A program made the translations under genes and the position numbers. The notes beneath the pieces are model-generated. The model made no database searches. It had not been told where the DNA came from and worked only from the letters and a program-made list of their open reading frames with translations. Shown one piece after another: positions 1 to 7,057 of a stretch of DNA of 20,252 nucleotides (the stretch's first letter is position 1; each line of letters opens with the position of its first letter). Origin of the DNA: GCA-2716945 sp964342835 (lineage in GTDB: Bacteria > Pseudomonadota > Gammaproteobacteria > GCA-002705445 > GCA-002716945); NCBI GenBank assembly GCA_964342835.1, contig CAYFGJ010000006.1, forward strand, positions 1 to 20,252, read 5' to 3'.

Positions 1-507
1 ACCAGTTCCAGACTCTCCTTTTATAAGAACACTTATTTCAGTTTTTGAGATTTTTCCAATTGCTCTAAATACATTTTGTAGTGATTGAGCTTTACCAATA
101 ATTTTTGTATCAAAGGTATCATGTTTTTTTATATTTTCGCTTTTAATATTATTTCTAATAGCTTTTTCTGCTAAGTTCCTAATTGTGTCAACATCAAACG
201 GTTTCGGTAAATATTCAAAAGCTCCACCTTTATAGGCAGATAAAGCATTATCAATGTCAGAGTGTGCTGTTATAACGATTGTGGGTAGATTTGGATATTT
301 GCTTGATACTTTTTGTAATAAATCAATTCCAGACATACCTGGCATTTTTATATCAGTTATTATCAAATCGGGCTTGTGATTATTTAAAGCTAATATTGCT
401 TCCGAACCATTCTTAAAAGTTTCTATTGCAAAAATATCTTCTAATGCACTAGTGCATATGGTTCTTATACTTTCTTCATCATCAACAATCCATAAATTAG
501 ATTTCAT
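1..507 (-). CDS. glnG: Nitrogen regulation response regulator NtrC (glnG), N-terminal part
   Basis: Sigma-54-dependent activator of nitrogen-assimilation genes, phosphorylated by NtrB. Only the first 169 codons are inside the window; the rest of the AAA+ domain and the DNA-binding domain lie beyond the left edge. Read from the DNA, the receiver domain has the acidic pair D9-D10, phospho-acceptor D52 in the segment TDIKMPG, T80 in VITAHSD, and K102 in PKPF. After a linker the visible part ends at residues 163-169, KGESGTG, which is the beginning of the Walker A loop of the AAA+ domain. The ATG (505-507) overlaps the end of glnL by 11 bases, so translation is probably coupled. Receiver plus GESGTG plus adjacency to NtrB and glnA makes NtrC the best call over other NtrC-family regulators. 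Confidence 0.93.
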   Translation of the reverse strand, partial: MKSNLWIVDDEESIRTICTSALEDIFAIETFKNGSEAILALNNHKPDLIITDIKMPGMSGIDLLQKVSSKYPNLPTIVITAHSDIDNALSAYKGGAFEYLPKPFDVDTIRNLAEKAIRNNIKSENIKKHDTFDTKIIGKAQSLQNVFRAIGKISKTEISVLIKGESGTG

Positions 508-1594
508 ATTGTTGTTCTCCCCATGGCAAAATAATAGAAAAAATAGTTTCACCATTTTTACTGCTGCATTCAATAAGACCATTATTTTGTGAAATAAGTG
601 ACTGAGCTATCGTCAATCCCAAACCCATACCTTCATTTTTCGTTGTAACCATTGGATAAAAAATTTCTTTCATTTTTTCCTCAGGTATACCAATTCCATT
701 ATCTATAATTTCTATCTTTACAACCAAGTCATACTTAGTGTTACCAATTGTATATTTCAATTCAGTTCTCGTTCTCACAAATATTTTTCCAGATTTATTA
801 ATTGCATATATAGCATTTCTTACTATGTTTATAATTGCTTGAATTATTTGGTTTTTGTCAACATATAATTGAGGAATACTTGGATCATAATCTTTAATAA
901 ATTCTATATTTTTAGTATCTGGATCATAATTAAATAATTCAATTACATGTTCAGTTATCTCATGTATATTAGTAAATTTTGTTTCACAAGATTGTGATGG
1001 TGATGCCATACTATTTATAAGATTTAGCAATCTTTCTGATTCTTTTTTTATTATTTTTGTAAATTTTGTAAGATTATCATCATTCAAAGACTTATCGAGT
1101 AATTGTGCCGCTCCCATAATGCCACCTAATGGATTTTTTATCTCATGAGATAGACCTTTAATCATCTCTCTAGTAGCTTTTTGTTGATCTATAAGATTTT
1201 GATCTAATGAAATATTATATAACCTATCTGTTTCATTAAATTCTATTAGCAGATAATCCTTCTCTTCTTTGAAATAGCTTGAAATATTACAGTCTACGAT
1301 TTTCTCCACTCTATCAAAATTCTTGAATTTTAAATCTCGTAACATTATGGATTGTTCTTTATCTTTAACTTTTTTTAGATAACTTACAAAATCTAGATTT
1401 TCACATTTAAGAGTTGAAATATCTGGGTTTTTATTGCTAGCACCAAGCAATATCGATGCTGTTGTATTTTTATAGAAAATATTAAAATTTTCATCAAGTA
1501 TTAATATAGCTGTACTTAAATTATCTAATATTTCATAACTTAATTTGTAGTATTCTTCATCAGAACTAATTTTTTTATTTATATATGTATTCAT
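497..1594 (-). CDS. glnL: Nitrogen sensor histidine kinase/phosphatase NtrB (glnL)
   Basis: Cytoplasmic sensor kinase that phosphorylates and dephosphorylates NtrC, normally under PII protein control. The 365-residue protein has no membrane segment. Residues about 20-130 form a PAS-like sensor domain. The phospho-accepting H-box is GLSHEIKNPLGG with His150. The N-box is around Asn260 (IINIVRNA), the G1 box is DNGIGIP (298-304) and the G2 box is GMGLGL (322-327). The GLSHEIKNPL signature and the soluble PAS-HisKA-HATPase layout are typical of NtrB. It sits 47 bases after glnA, beyond a hairpin, and overlaps glnG. No clear Shine-Dalgarno sequence is visible before the ATG. Length is close to the E. 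coli protein (about 350 residues). Confidence 0.93.
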   Translation of the reverse strand: MNTYINKKISSDEEYYKLSYEILDNLSTAILILDENFNIFYKNTTASILLGASNKNPDISTLKCENLDFVSYLKKVKDKEQSIMLRDLKFKNFDRVEKIVDCNISSYFKEEKDYLLIEFNETDRLYNISLDQNLIDQQKATREMIKGLSHEIKNPLGGIMGAAQLLDKSLNDDNLTKFTKIIKKESERLLNLINSMASPSQSCETKFTNIHEITEHVIELFNYDPDTKNIEFIKDYDPSIPQLYVDKNQIIQAIINIVRNAIYAINKSGKIFVRTRTELKYTIGNTKYDLVVKIEIIDNGIGIPEEKMKEIFYPMVTTKNEGMGLGLTIAQSLISQNNGLIECSSKNGETIFSIILPWGEQQYEI

Positions 1595-1606
1595 ATAATT
1601 ATTAGT

Positions 1607-1635
1607 AAAAGGCTACTCATAAAGAGCAGCCTTTT
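1607..1635 (-). terminator. Hairpin between glnA and glnL, probable terminator/attenuator
   Basis: AAAAGGCT (1607-1614) pairs with AGCCTTTT (1628-1635); after one A-C mismatch, CTC and GAG extend the stem around a 5-base loop. Read on the minus strand, the stem begins 6 bases after the glnA stop codon and ends in TTTT followed by an AT-rich stretch. A terminator in the glnA-glnL gap is known in enteric bacteria, where it lowers kinase and regulator expression relative to glutamine synthetase. The same role is inferred here. The run of T is short, so read-through is likely. Confidence 0.7.
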
Positions 1636-1641
1636 TATTTT

Positions 1642-3054
1642 TTACAAGCTATAATACATTTCAAACTCACATGGATGTGTTGATTGTCTCAACCTTTGTA
1701 CTTCTTCCATTTTAAGTTCAATATAAGAATCAATAGTTTTGTCTGTAAAAACATCACCCATTTTTAGAAATTCTCTATCTCCATTTAGAGCGTCTAATGC
1801 AACTTCCAAGCTTGGTGCTACAGTTGGTGCCATTTTAATATCAGCATCATCTGATTCAAACAAATCCTTATCTATTGGTTTCCCAGGATCTAGTTTGTTT
1901 TTAATGCCATCCAAACCCGCCATCATCATGGCAGTAAAAGCAAAATAAGGATTTGCAGTTGCATCTGGAAATCTAACTTCAATTCTTCTGCCTTTATCTG
2001 ACATCACGTATGGAATACGAATAGAAGCAGATCTATTTTTTGCTGAATAAGTCAGAATTACAGGTGCTTCAAAGCCAGGAATTAATCGCTTATAACTATT
2101 AGTAGATGCATTTGTGAATGCATTTAAAGCTCTAGCATGTTTGATAATACCACCTATATACCATAAAGCTTCTTGTGATAGTTTGCCGTATTTATTCCCT
2201 GCAAAAATATTTTTTCCATCTTTTGCAAGACTCTGATGGACATGCATTCCTGTTCCATTATCGCCAACCAATGGTTTAGGCATAAATGTAGCAGTTTTTC
2301 CATATGCATGAGCTACGTTCATAACTACATATTTATAGATTTGAACCTCATCAGCTTTTCTAACTAGTGTATTAAATTGAACTCCAATTTCACCTTGACC
2401 TGCTGTTGCGACTTCATGATGATGAACTTCACATGGAACACCCATTTCTCCAAGTGTTGTAACCATAGCAGATCTACAATCTTGAAGAGCATCAACTGGC
2501 GGTACTGGAAAATAGCCGCCTTTAACAAGAGGCCTATGTCCCATATTACCTTCTTCAATTTTCTGCCCACTGTTGTAACATGCTTCTGAAGAACTTACAC
2601 TAAAAAAGCAACTACCTAACTTATCCTCAAATCTAACGTCATCAAAAATAAAGAACTCATTTTCTGGACCAAAATATGCGGTGTCAGCTATACCGGTATC
2701 AGATAAATATTTTTCAGCTTTTTCTGCAACTGATCTAGGACATTTTTCATATGGTTTACCATCTGTTGGTTCTACCACATTACATCTTACATTCAACGTT
2801 GGCTCATCATAAAATGGATCCATCACTGCTGTAGATGGATCTGGTTGTAAAATCATATCTGATTCATTAATACCTTTCCAACCAGCTATTGATGATCCAT
2901 CAAACATTTTGCCTTCCTTTAAATCTGTTTTGATGCCTTTATCAGTAGCTGTCACAGTTACATGTTGTTCTTTTCCTTGTGTATTAGTAAAACGATAGTC
3001 AATAAACTTTACTTCCTTGTCTTTGACAATCTTTAATATATCGTCTGCACTCAT
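1642..3054 (-). CDS. glnA: Type I glutamine synthetase (GlnA) with Phe at the adenylylation position
   Basis: Makes glutamine from glutamate, ammonia and ATP in the cytoplasm as a dodecamer. The 470-residue length matches the proteobacterial GSI family (E. coli 469). Recognisable blocks are the N-terminal [27 protein letters not shown], the metal and ATP site [20 protein letters not shown], and the glutamate/ATP site [11 protein letters not shown]. The C-terminus EFEMYYSL is family-typical. Start choice: an in-frame GTG lies four codons upstream (3064-3066), but the ATG at 3052-3054 matches the usual MSA start and has GAGG about 7 bases upstream. Oddity: in the gap-free C-terminal alignment, the adenylylated Tyr of E. 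coli (NLYDLPPEE) corresponds to Phe399 in DLFESDDAD. The gene has its own sigma-54/NtrC control region and leads the glnA-glnL-glnG operon. Confidence 0.97.
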   Translation of the reverse strand: MSADDILKIVKDKEVKFIDYRFTNTQGKEQHVTVTATDKGIKTDLKEGKMFDGSSIAGWKGINESDMILQPDPSTAVMDPFYDEPTLNVRCNVVEPTDGKPYEKCPRSVAEKAEKYLSDTGIADTAYFGPENEFFIFDDVRFEDKLGSCFFSVSSSEACYNSGQKIEEGNMGHRPLVKGGYFPVPPVDALQDCRSAMVTTLGEMGVPCEVHHHEVATAGQGEIGVQFNTLVRKADEVQIYKYVVMNVAHAYGKTATFMPKPLVGDNGTGMHVHQSLAKDGKNIFAGNKYGKLSQEALWYIGGIIKHARALNAFTNASTNSYKRLIPGFEAPVILTYSAKNRSASIRIPYVMSDKGRRIEVRFPDATANPYFAFTAMMMAGLDGIKNKLDPGKPIDKDLFESDDADIKMAPTVAPSLEVALDALNGDREFLKMGDVFTDKTIDSYIELKMEEVQRLRQSTHPCEFEMYYSL

Positions 3055-3091
3055 TTTTAACCTCACTTAATTTGTTATGTATGTATGCACT

Positions 3092-3107
3092 AGCATTTAT
3101 CATGCCA
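3092..3107 (-). promoter_or_regulatory. Sigma-54 (RpoN) promoter of glnA
   Basis: On the minus strand the sequence reads TGGCATGATAAATGCT. It has the -24 GG and -12 GC elements separated by exactly 10 bases, fitting the consensus TGGCACG-N4-TTGCW at most informative positions. The predicted transcript start is about 12 bases downstream, near 3080, giving a leader of about 25 bases before the glnA ATG. Position, orientation and the NtrC boxes upstream all agree. Confidence 0.82.
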
Positions 3108-3158
3108 TCAGCCATCTTCAATGAATTATTGGTTTTAGATAGCACAGTATACATTTAG

Positions 3159-3175
3159 TGCATTAATTTAGAGCA
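3159..3175. promoter_or_regulatory. Promoter-proximal NtrC binding box
   Basis: The 17-mer TGCATTAATTTAGAGCA resembles the NtrC dyad (TGCAC, 7 bases, GTGCA) with two mismatched half-site bases. Its centre is about 87 bases upstream of the predicted sigma-54 start of glnA, within the usual enhancer range. It is weaker than the box at 3200, with which it shares the ending TAGAGCA. The two centres are 41 bases apart, close to four helical turns, which suits cooperative binding on one DNA face. Confidence 0.6.
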
Positions 3176-3199
3176 ATTTTAATTTCAAATTAGTGCATT

Positions 3200-3216
3200 T
3201 GCACTATTATAGAGCA
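3200..3216. promoter_or_regulatory. Promoter-distal NtrC binding box
   Basis: The 17-mer TGCACTATTATAGAGCA is one base away from a perfect TGCACTA-N3-TAGTGCA dyad, the classical NtrC target. It lies about 128 bases upstream of the predicted glnA start. On the minus strand it contains TATAAT (3206-3211), so a weak sigma-70 glnA promoter could be blocked by bound NtrC, as at enteric glnAp1. That second point is inference, because no good -35 element is present. Confidence 0.7.
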
Positions 3217-3292
3217 TATTATATGATATATAAAGTAATATTAAATAAATATACAATAATAACTTTTATTAATTTAAGTCTTAAGAATGTCT

Positions 3293-3298
3293 TATAAT
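3293..3298 (+). promoter_or_regulatory. Probable sigma-70 -10 element for the glyQS-gmhB-plsC operon
   Basis: A perfect TATAAT lies 42 bases before the TTG start of the synthetase gene. The region 17-18 bases upstream (TAATTT) is a poor -35 match. The surrounding 3217-3339 stretch is otherwise AT-rich with no other signal I can support. It is part of the 285-base gap between the divergent glnA and glyQS genes. Confidence 0.45.
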
Positions 3299-3339
3299 AG
3301 AGCTATAAATCGATAATCACTTAAGAATAGGAATAACCA

Positions 3340-4698
3340 TTGACAGCTAATAGTATGGAAGATCTTGTAGCTCTTTGCAAAAGAAGAGGATTTTTGTTTC
3401 AATCAAATGAGATTTATGGAGGACTTCAGGGTCTGTATGATTATGGTCCTTTAGGTGTTGAGTTAAAAAATAATTTAAAAAAATCATGGTGGACAGCCAT
3501 GGTTTATGAAAGAGATGATATTGAAGGTATTGATTCTGCGATATTAACTCATCGTGATGTATTGAAATATTCAGGACATGAAGATACATTTTCGGATCCA
3601 ATGGTTGATTGTAAAGCATGTAAGTCACGTTGGCGAGCTGATGAACTTAAAGAGAGAAAGTGCCCGTCATGCCAATCAACAGATTTAACTGAACCCAGAC
3701 CATTTAATTTGATGTTTAAAACTAATGTTGGTCCAATAGATGATGGTTCTAGTGCAGCATATTTAAGACCTGAAACTGCTCAACAAATATTTATTAATTT
3801 TAAAAACATAATTGATTCAACATCAAGAAATCTTCCTTTCGGTATTGCACAAATAGGTAAAGCATTTCGTAATGAAATTACTCCAAGAAATTTTATATTT
3901 AGAGTAAGAGAATTTGAACAAATGGAGTTAGAATTTTTTGTAAAGCCAAACAATGCAGACCAATGGTACAAACAATGGGTAAATAATCGAATGCAATGGT
4001 GGTTAGATCAAGGAATAGAACAAGATAATATACAGCTCTTTGAGGTTCCAAAAAATGATCTTTCTCATTATTCAAAATCTACAACTGATATTATGTATAA
4101 ATTTCCACATGGATTAGAAGAATTGGAAGGTATCGCAAACAGAACTGATTTTGATTTAGGTTCTCATACAAAAAATCAAGATGAATTAAAAATTACCGCA
4201 AAGGTTGAGAAAAATAATTCTTCCAATGCAAAATTGGCAATACAAGATGAAGATAATAACTGGATAGTACCATTTGTCATTGAACCTTCTGCTGGTGTTG
4301 ATAGAGGTGTTTTGGCCATACTAAATGAAGCTTATAATATTGAACAACTAGAGGATGGAAAAGAAAGGGTTGTCTTATCAATAAAACCACACTTGGCACC
4401 TATAAAAGCAGCTGTAATACCATTAAAGAAAAATAATGAAGAAATAGTAAATAGATCCATTAAGTTAAAATCAGAATTACAAAAAACTGGTATTGGAAGA
4501 ATAGTGGTAGAAAATACTGGTAATATAGGCAAAAGTTATAGAAAACATGATGAAATTGGGACTCCATTATGTATAACTATTGATTTTGAAACACTAGAAA
4601 ATGATATGGTCACAATTAGAAATAGAGATACTATGCAGCAGGAACAATTAAAAATTACTGAAGTACAAACATATTTTAAAACCTATTTTCAAAAGTGA
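3340..4698 (+). CDS. glyQS: Glycyl-tRNA synthetase, single-chain class II (homodimeric) type
   Basis: Charges tRNA-Gly with glycine. The 452-residue protein belongs to the one-chain dimeric GlyRS family found in Thermus, Mycobacterium and eukaryotes, not the two-subunit GlyQ/GlyS enzyme usual in proteobacteria. Key features are the N-terminal [16 protein letters not shown] and YDYGPLG, a likely zinc knuckle with Cys91, Cys94, Cys108 and Cys111, [10 protein letters not shown], class II motif 2 in [13 protein letters not shown] (173-185), and motif 3 in [14 protein letters not shown]. The C-terminus is an anticodon-binding domain ([11 protein letters not shown] onward). Start choice: TTG at 3340 has AGGA 7 bases upstream; the next ATG (3355) lacks a well-placed ribosome site but remains possible. 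Its last codons overlap the gmhB start (GTGA). Downstream genes gmhB-plsC are those that normally follow proteobacterial glyS. Confidence 0.95.
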   Translation: MTANSMEDLVALCKRRGFLFQSNEIYGGLQGLYDYGPLGVELKNNLKKSWWTAMVYERDDIEGIDSAILTHRDVLKYSGHEDTFSDPMVDCKACKSRWRADELKERKCPSCQSTDLTEPRPFNLMFKTNVGPIDDGSSAAYLRPETAQQIFINFKNIIDSTSRNLPFGIAQIGKAFRNEITPRNFIFRVREFEQMELEFFVKPNNADQWYKQWVNNRMQWWLDQGIEQDNIQLFEVPKNDLSHYSKSTTDIMYKFPHGLEELEGIANRTDFDLGSHTKNQDELKITAKVEKNNSSNAKLAIQDEDNNWIVPFVIEPSAGVDRGVLAILNEAYNIEQLEDGKERVVLSIKPHLAPIKAAVIPLKKNNEEIVNRSIKLKSELQKTGIGRIVVENTGNIGKSYRKHDEIGTPLCITIDFETLENDMVTIRNRDTMQQEQLKITEVQTYFKTYFQK

Positions 4699-5237
4699 AA
4701 CAACAAAAGTATATTATTTTAGATAGAGATGGTGTTATTAATTATGATTCTAACAATTATATTAAAACTGCTGACGAATGGACACCAATACCTAGAAGTT
4801 TAGAAGCAATAAAACTTTTATCAGAAAAAGATTACTTTATCATAATAATTTCAAATCAATCCGGATTAACTAGGAAAATTATAACTTATAAAAATTTTTC
4901 TGAAATTTATAGCAAAATGATCAGATCTGTTGAGGATCATGGTGGTAATATTGGAATTTTCTCTTATTGTTCTGATAGTAATGACAAATCATTTAATCGT
5001 AAACCTAATCCTGGAATGTTCTTAGATATTGCAGAAAGAATGAAAATTGATCTTAAAAAAACATTCTCAATAGGAGATTCACCTAGAGATCTTTTTGCAT
5101 CTATTGAATCTGGCTGTATACCTATTGGTGTTAGAACAGGCAATGGACATCAAATAGAGAAGGAAAAAAAACTGAATGTTTTAATGTTTGATGACTTACT
5201 AGATGCTGTAAAATATATAATCAAAAATGATAAATAA
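4695..5237 (+). CDS. gmhB: HAD-IIIA phosphatase, GmhB-like (heptose bisphosphate phosphatase family), zinc loop degenerate
   Basis: GmhB removes a phosphate from D-glycero-D-manno-heptose 1,7-bisphosphate during synthesis of the lipopolysaccharide core heptose. The 180-residue protein has the HAD motifs in order: DRDGVIN (10-16, Asp10 nucleophile and Asp12), SNQSG (53-57), Lys103 in RKPNPGM, and GDSPRD (127-132). It starts at GTG within the overlap with the synthetase stop and overlaps plsC by 11 bases. Oddity: family members carry a structural zinc loop with CxH and CxC before RKPxPG. Here only Cys92 remains ([17 protein letters not shown]); the His and two Cys ligands are gone. No other heptose gene is in the window, so the substrate is inferred from family and gene order; it could act on a related sugar phosphate. 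Confidence 0.82.
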   Translation: MKQQKYIILDRDGVINYDSNNYIKTADEWTPIPRSLEAIKLLSEKDYFIIIISNQSGLTRKIITYKNFSEIYSKMIRSVEDHGGNIGIFSYCSDSNDKSFNRKPNPGMFLDIAERMKIDLKKTFSIGDSPRDLFASIESGCIPIGVRTGNGHQIEKEKKLNVLMFDDLLDAVKYIIKNDK

Positions 5238-5940
5238 ATTTCTTTTATTCATTAGAGCATTTTTATTTTGGTTTATTTTTGCAACTTCAACAATTTTTTT
5301 ATCATTAGTTTTTCTTTTATTTAGATTATTTGGATATATACCCGCTTTATATGTTGCTAAATTATGGGCATGGATAACAATAAAAGGCCTTGAATATATA
5401 TGTGGAATATCTTATAAAATTAATGATTTATCTAAACTTGTAAAAAATCATAATCTTATTTTTTCTAAACATCAATCTACATGGGAAACAATATTTTTTT
5501 TATTGATTATTCCTAAACCAATTTTTATTGTTAAAAGAGAATTAATGTTTATACCTTTTTTTGGATGGTGTTTATTTTTACTAAAAAATATACCAATTAA
5601 TAGGTCTAGTGGAACTAGAGCTATCAAAAAAATGATTAAAGAAACTGATAGATTGTATAAGGATGGTTTTTCTATAGTTCTTTTTCCTGAAGGCACAAGA
5701 GTTGCAGTTAATACTAGAACCGCAATTAAACAAGGCGGAATTATCTTATCAAAAAAACTTAATTTACCTATATTACCTGTTACACATAATGCTGGATTAT
5801 ATTGGCCAAAACATAGTTTCTTTAAATTTCCTGGAAAGATAAATTTATTAATAGGAGATTTAATTAATACATCTGATTTGGAGATTACTGATATAAAAAA
5901 ACAAATAGAAGTCTGGATGGATCAAGAATTGATTGTTTAA
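5227..5940 (+). CDS. plsC: 1-acyl-sn-glycerol-3-phosphate acyltransferase (PlsC family)
   Basis: Transfers an acyl chain to lysophosphatidic acid to make phosphatidic acid at the inner membrane. The 237-residue protein has an N-terminal hydrophobic region (about 5-60, one or two membrane segments). The catalytic block is SKHQSTWETIF with His82 and Glu87, an HX4E form that is usual in this glyS-linked subfamily rather than HX4D. Next come the substrate motif INRSSGTRAI and FPEGTR (153-158), then PILPVTHNAG. The ATG at 5227 lies inside the last codons of gmhB. The operon ends here: the stop codon is 4 bases from the convergent tas stop, with no room for a separate terminator. Confidence 0.92.
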   Translation: MINKFLLFIRAFLFWFIFATSTIFLSLVFLLFRLFGYIPALYVAKLWAWITIKGLEYICGISYKINDLSKLVKNHNLIFSKHQSTWETIFFLLIIPKPIFIVKRELMFIPFFGWCLFLLKNIPINRSSGTRAIKKMIKETDRLYKDGFSIVLFPEGTRVAVNTRTAIKQGGIILSKKLNLPILPVTHNAGLYWPKHSFFKFPGKINLLIGDLINTSDLEITDIKKQIEVWMDQELIV

Positions 5941-5944
5941 TAAT

Positions 5945-6976
5945 TTATGGAGCTGGATTTGGTATTAATTGGTGTATTTCATTAATTTTTTCATTAATTT
6001 CATTAGTAAATTTAATATCGACACTATCTATATTTTCTTTAAGTTGTTCTAATGTTGTAGCCCCAATAATATTACTTGTAACAAATGATCTTGTGTTTAC
6101 AAAGGCTAGCGCAAGATGTGCCGGGCTCATATCTAATTCTTTAGCAAGACGCACATATCTTGTAGTTGCATCTTTGCACTGATCATTACTATATCTAGTA
6201 AACCAATCTCCAAAAAGCCCCATTCTAGAATTTGGTGGTGTATTTTTTTCGTATTTACCTGTTAGTATCCCAAAAGCTAATGGAGAATATGCGAGTAATC
6301 CAACGTTTTCTCTATGAGACATTTCTGCAAGTCCTACTTCATATGTTCTGTTGAGTAAGCTATAAGGGTTTTGTACACTAACGATTCTAGATTGTTTAGA
6401 AGATTCAGAAAGCCTTAAATATTCCATAACTCCCCATGGAGTTTCATTACTTACACCTATATGTCTAACTTTACCTTCTTTTACAATTTCATGAAGAGCA
6501 TCCATTGTCTCATTAATTGCAATCCCATCATTCTCTGCATCATGTTCATAACCAAGTCTGCCAAAGTAATTTGATTTTCTTTCAGGCCAATGAACTTGAT
6601 ATAGATCAATATAGTCAGTTTGTAATCTTTTTAATGAGGCATTAATGGCTTCTTTAATTTGTTTTTTTGATAATCTAGAACCTTTTCTAACATAATCCAT
6701 ACCTGGTCCAGCCACTTTAGTAGCTATAAAATATTTGTCTCTTTGTTGAAATTTTTTAATCCAACTGCCAATATATTTTTCAGTCAAACCACAAGTTTCT
6801 TCTCTGGGCGGGATAGCGTACATTTCTGCAGTATCAATTAAATTTATACCTCTTTCTATAGCATAATCCAATTGATCATGAGCTTCATCTTCAGTGTTTT
6901 GTTCACCAAAGCTCATAGTTCCTAAACATAAAAGACTTACTTTTAAATTAGTATTTCCTAGTTTTTTGTATAGCAT
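5945..6976 (-). CDS. tas: Aldo-keto reductase, Tas family
   Basis: NAD(P)H-dependent oxidoreductase of the aldo-keto reductase superfamily; the physiological substrate of Tas is not well established. The 343-residue protein resembles E. coli Tas along its length: LGTMSFGEQN, INLIDTAEMY, LKRLQTDYIDLYQVHWP, GVSNETPWGVM, VQNPYSLLNR and IPNPAP at the end. The catalytic tetrad is Asp48, Tyr53, Lys87 and His129. Start choice: a TTG nine codons upstream (7001-7003) keeps the frame open, but the ATG at 6974-6976 has GGGAG 9 bases upstream and aligns with the family start. It stands alone, divergent from the SulP gene and convergent with plsC. Confidence 0.93.
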   Translation of the reverse strand: MLYKKLGNTNLKVSLLCLGTMSFGEQNTEDEAHDQLDYAIERGINLIDTAEMYAIPPREETCGLTEKYIGSWIKKFQQRDKYFIATKVAGPGMDYVRKGSRLSKKQIKEAINASLKRLQTDYIDLYQVHWPERKSNYFGRLGYEHDAENDGIAINETMDALHEIVKEGKVRHIGVSNETPWGVMEYLRLSESSKQSRIVSVQNPYSLLNRTYEVGLAEMSHRENVGLLAYSPLAFGILTGKYEKNTPPNSRMGLFGDWFTRYSNDQCKDATTRYVRLAKELDMSPAHLALAFVNTRSFVTSNIIGATTLEQLKENIDSVDIKFTNEINEKINEIHQLIPNPAP

Positions 6977-6990
6977 GGTCAAGTACTCCC

Positions 6991-7019
6991 AAGACAGCAA
7001 CAAACGATTATGTTATAAT
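6991..7019 (+). promoter_or_regulatory. Extended -10 promoter for the SulP transporter gene
   Basis: TGTTATAAT (7011-7019) is a perfect extended -10 element (TGN plus TATAAT). At 17-base spacing upstream lies AAGACA (6991-6996), matching four of six -35 consensus bases. The expected start near 7026 gives a leader of about 30 bases before the ATT start at 7058. The promoter overlaps the beginning of the divergent tas gene. Confidence 0.65.
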
Positions 7020-7046
7020 TTTATACATAAATTCTTAGAAAATAAA

Positions 7047-7057
7047 AGGGGTTAAAG
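7047..7057 (+). promoter_or_regulatory. Ribosome binding site that places the SulP start at ATT
   Basis: AGGGG (7047-7051) followed by TTAAAG lies 6 bases before an ATT at 7058. An in-frame TAA at 7043-7045 bounds the frame, and no ATG, GTG or TTG occurs in frame until 7142. This strong, well-spaced site supports initiation at the rare codon ATT and not at the internal ATG. Confidence 0.6.

Noticed and set aside
2364..2589. Short open frames on both strands inside glnA
   Set aside because: They lie wholly within a strongly conserved gene, encode no recognisable protein and have no ribosome sites; they are frame shadows.
3055..3066. GTG start giving glutamine synthetase four extra residues
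   Set aside because: The GAGG ribosome site overlaps this GTG, so it correctly serves the ATG at 3052-3054, which also matches the family N-terminus.
3191..3206. Inverted repeat TAGTGCA-TT-TGCACTA as a separate operator
   Set aside because: Its arms are arranged inside-out relative to the NtrC dyad, and its right arm is already the left half of the better NtrC box at 3200-3216. No independent evidence supports another regulator.
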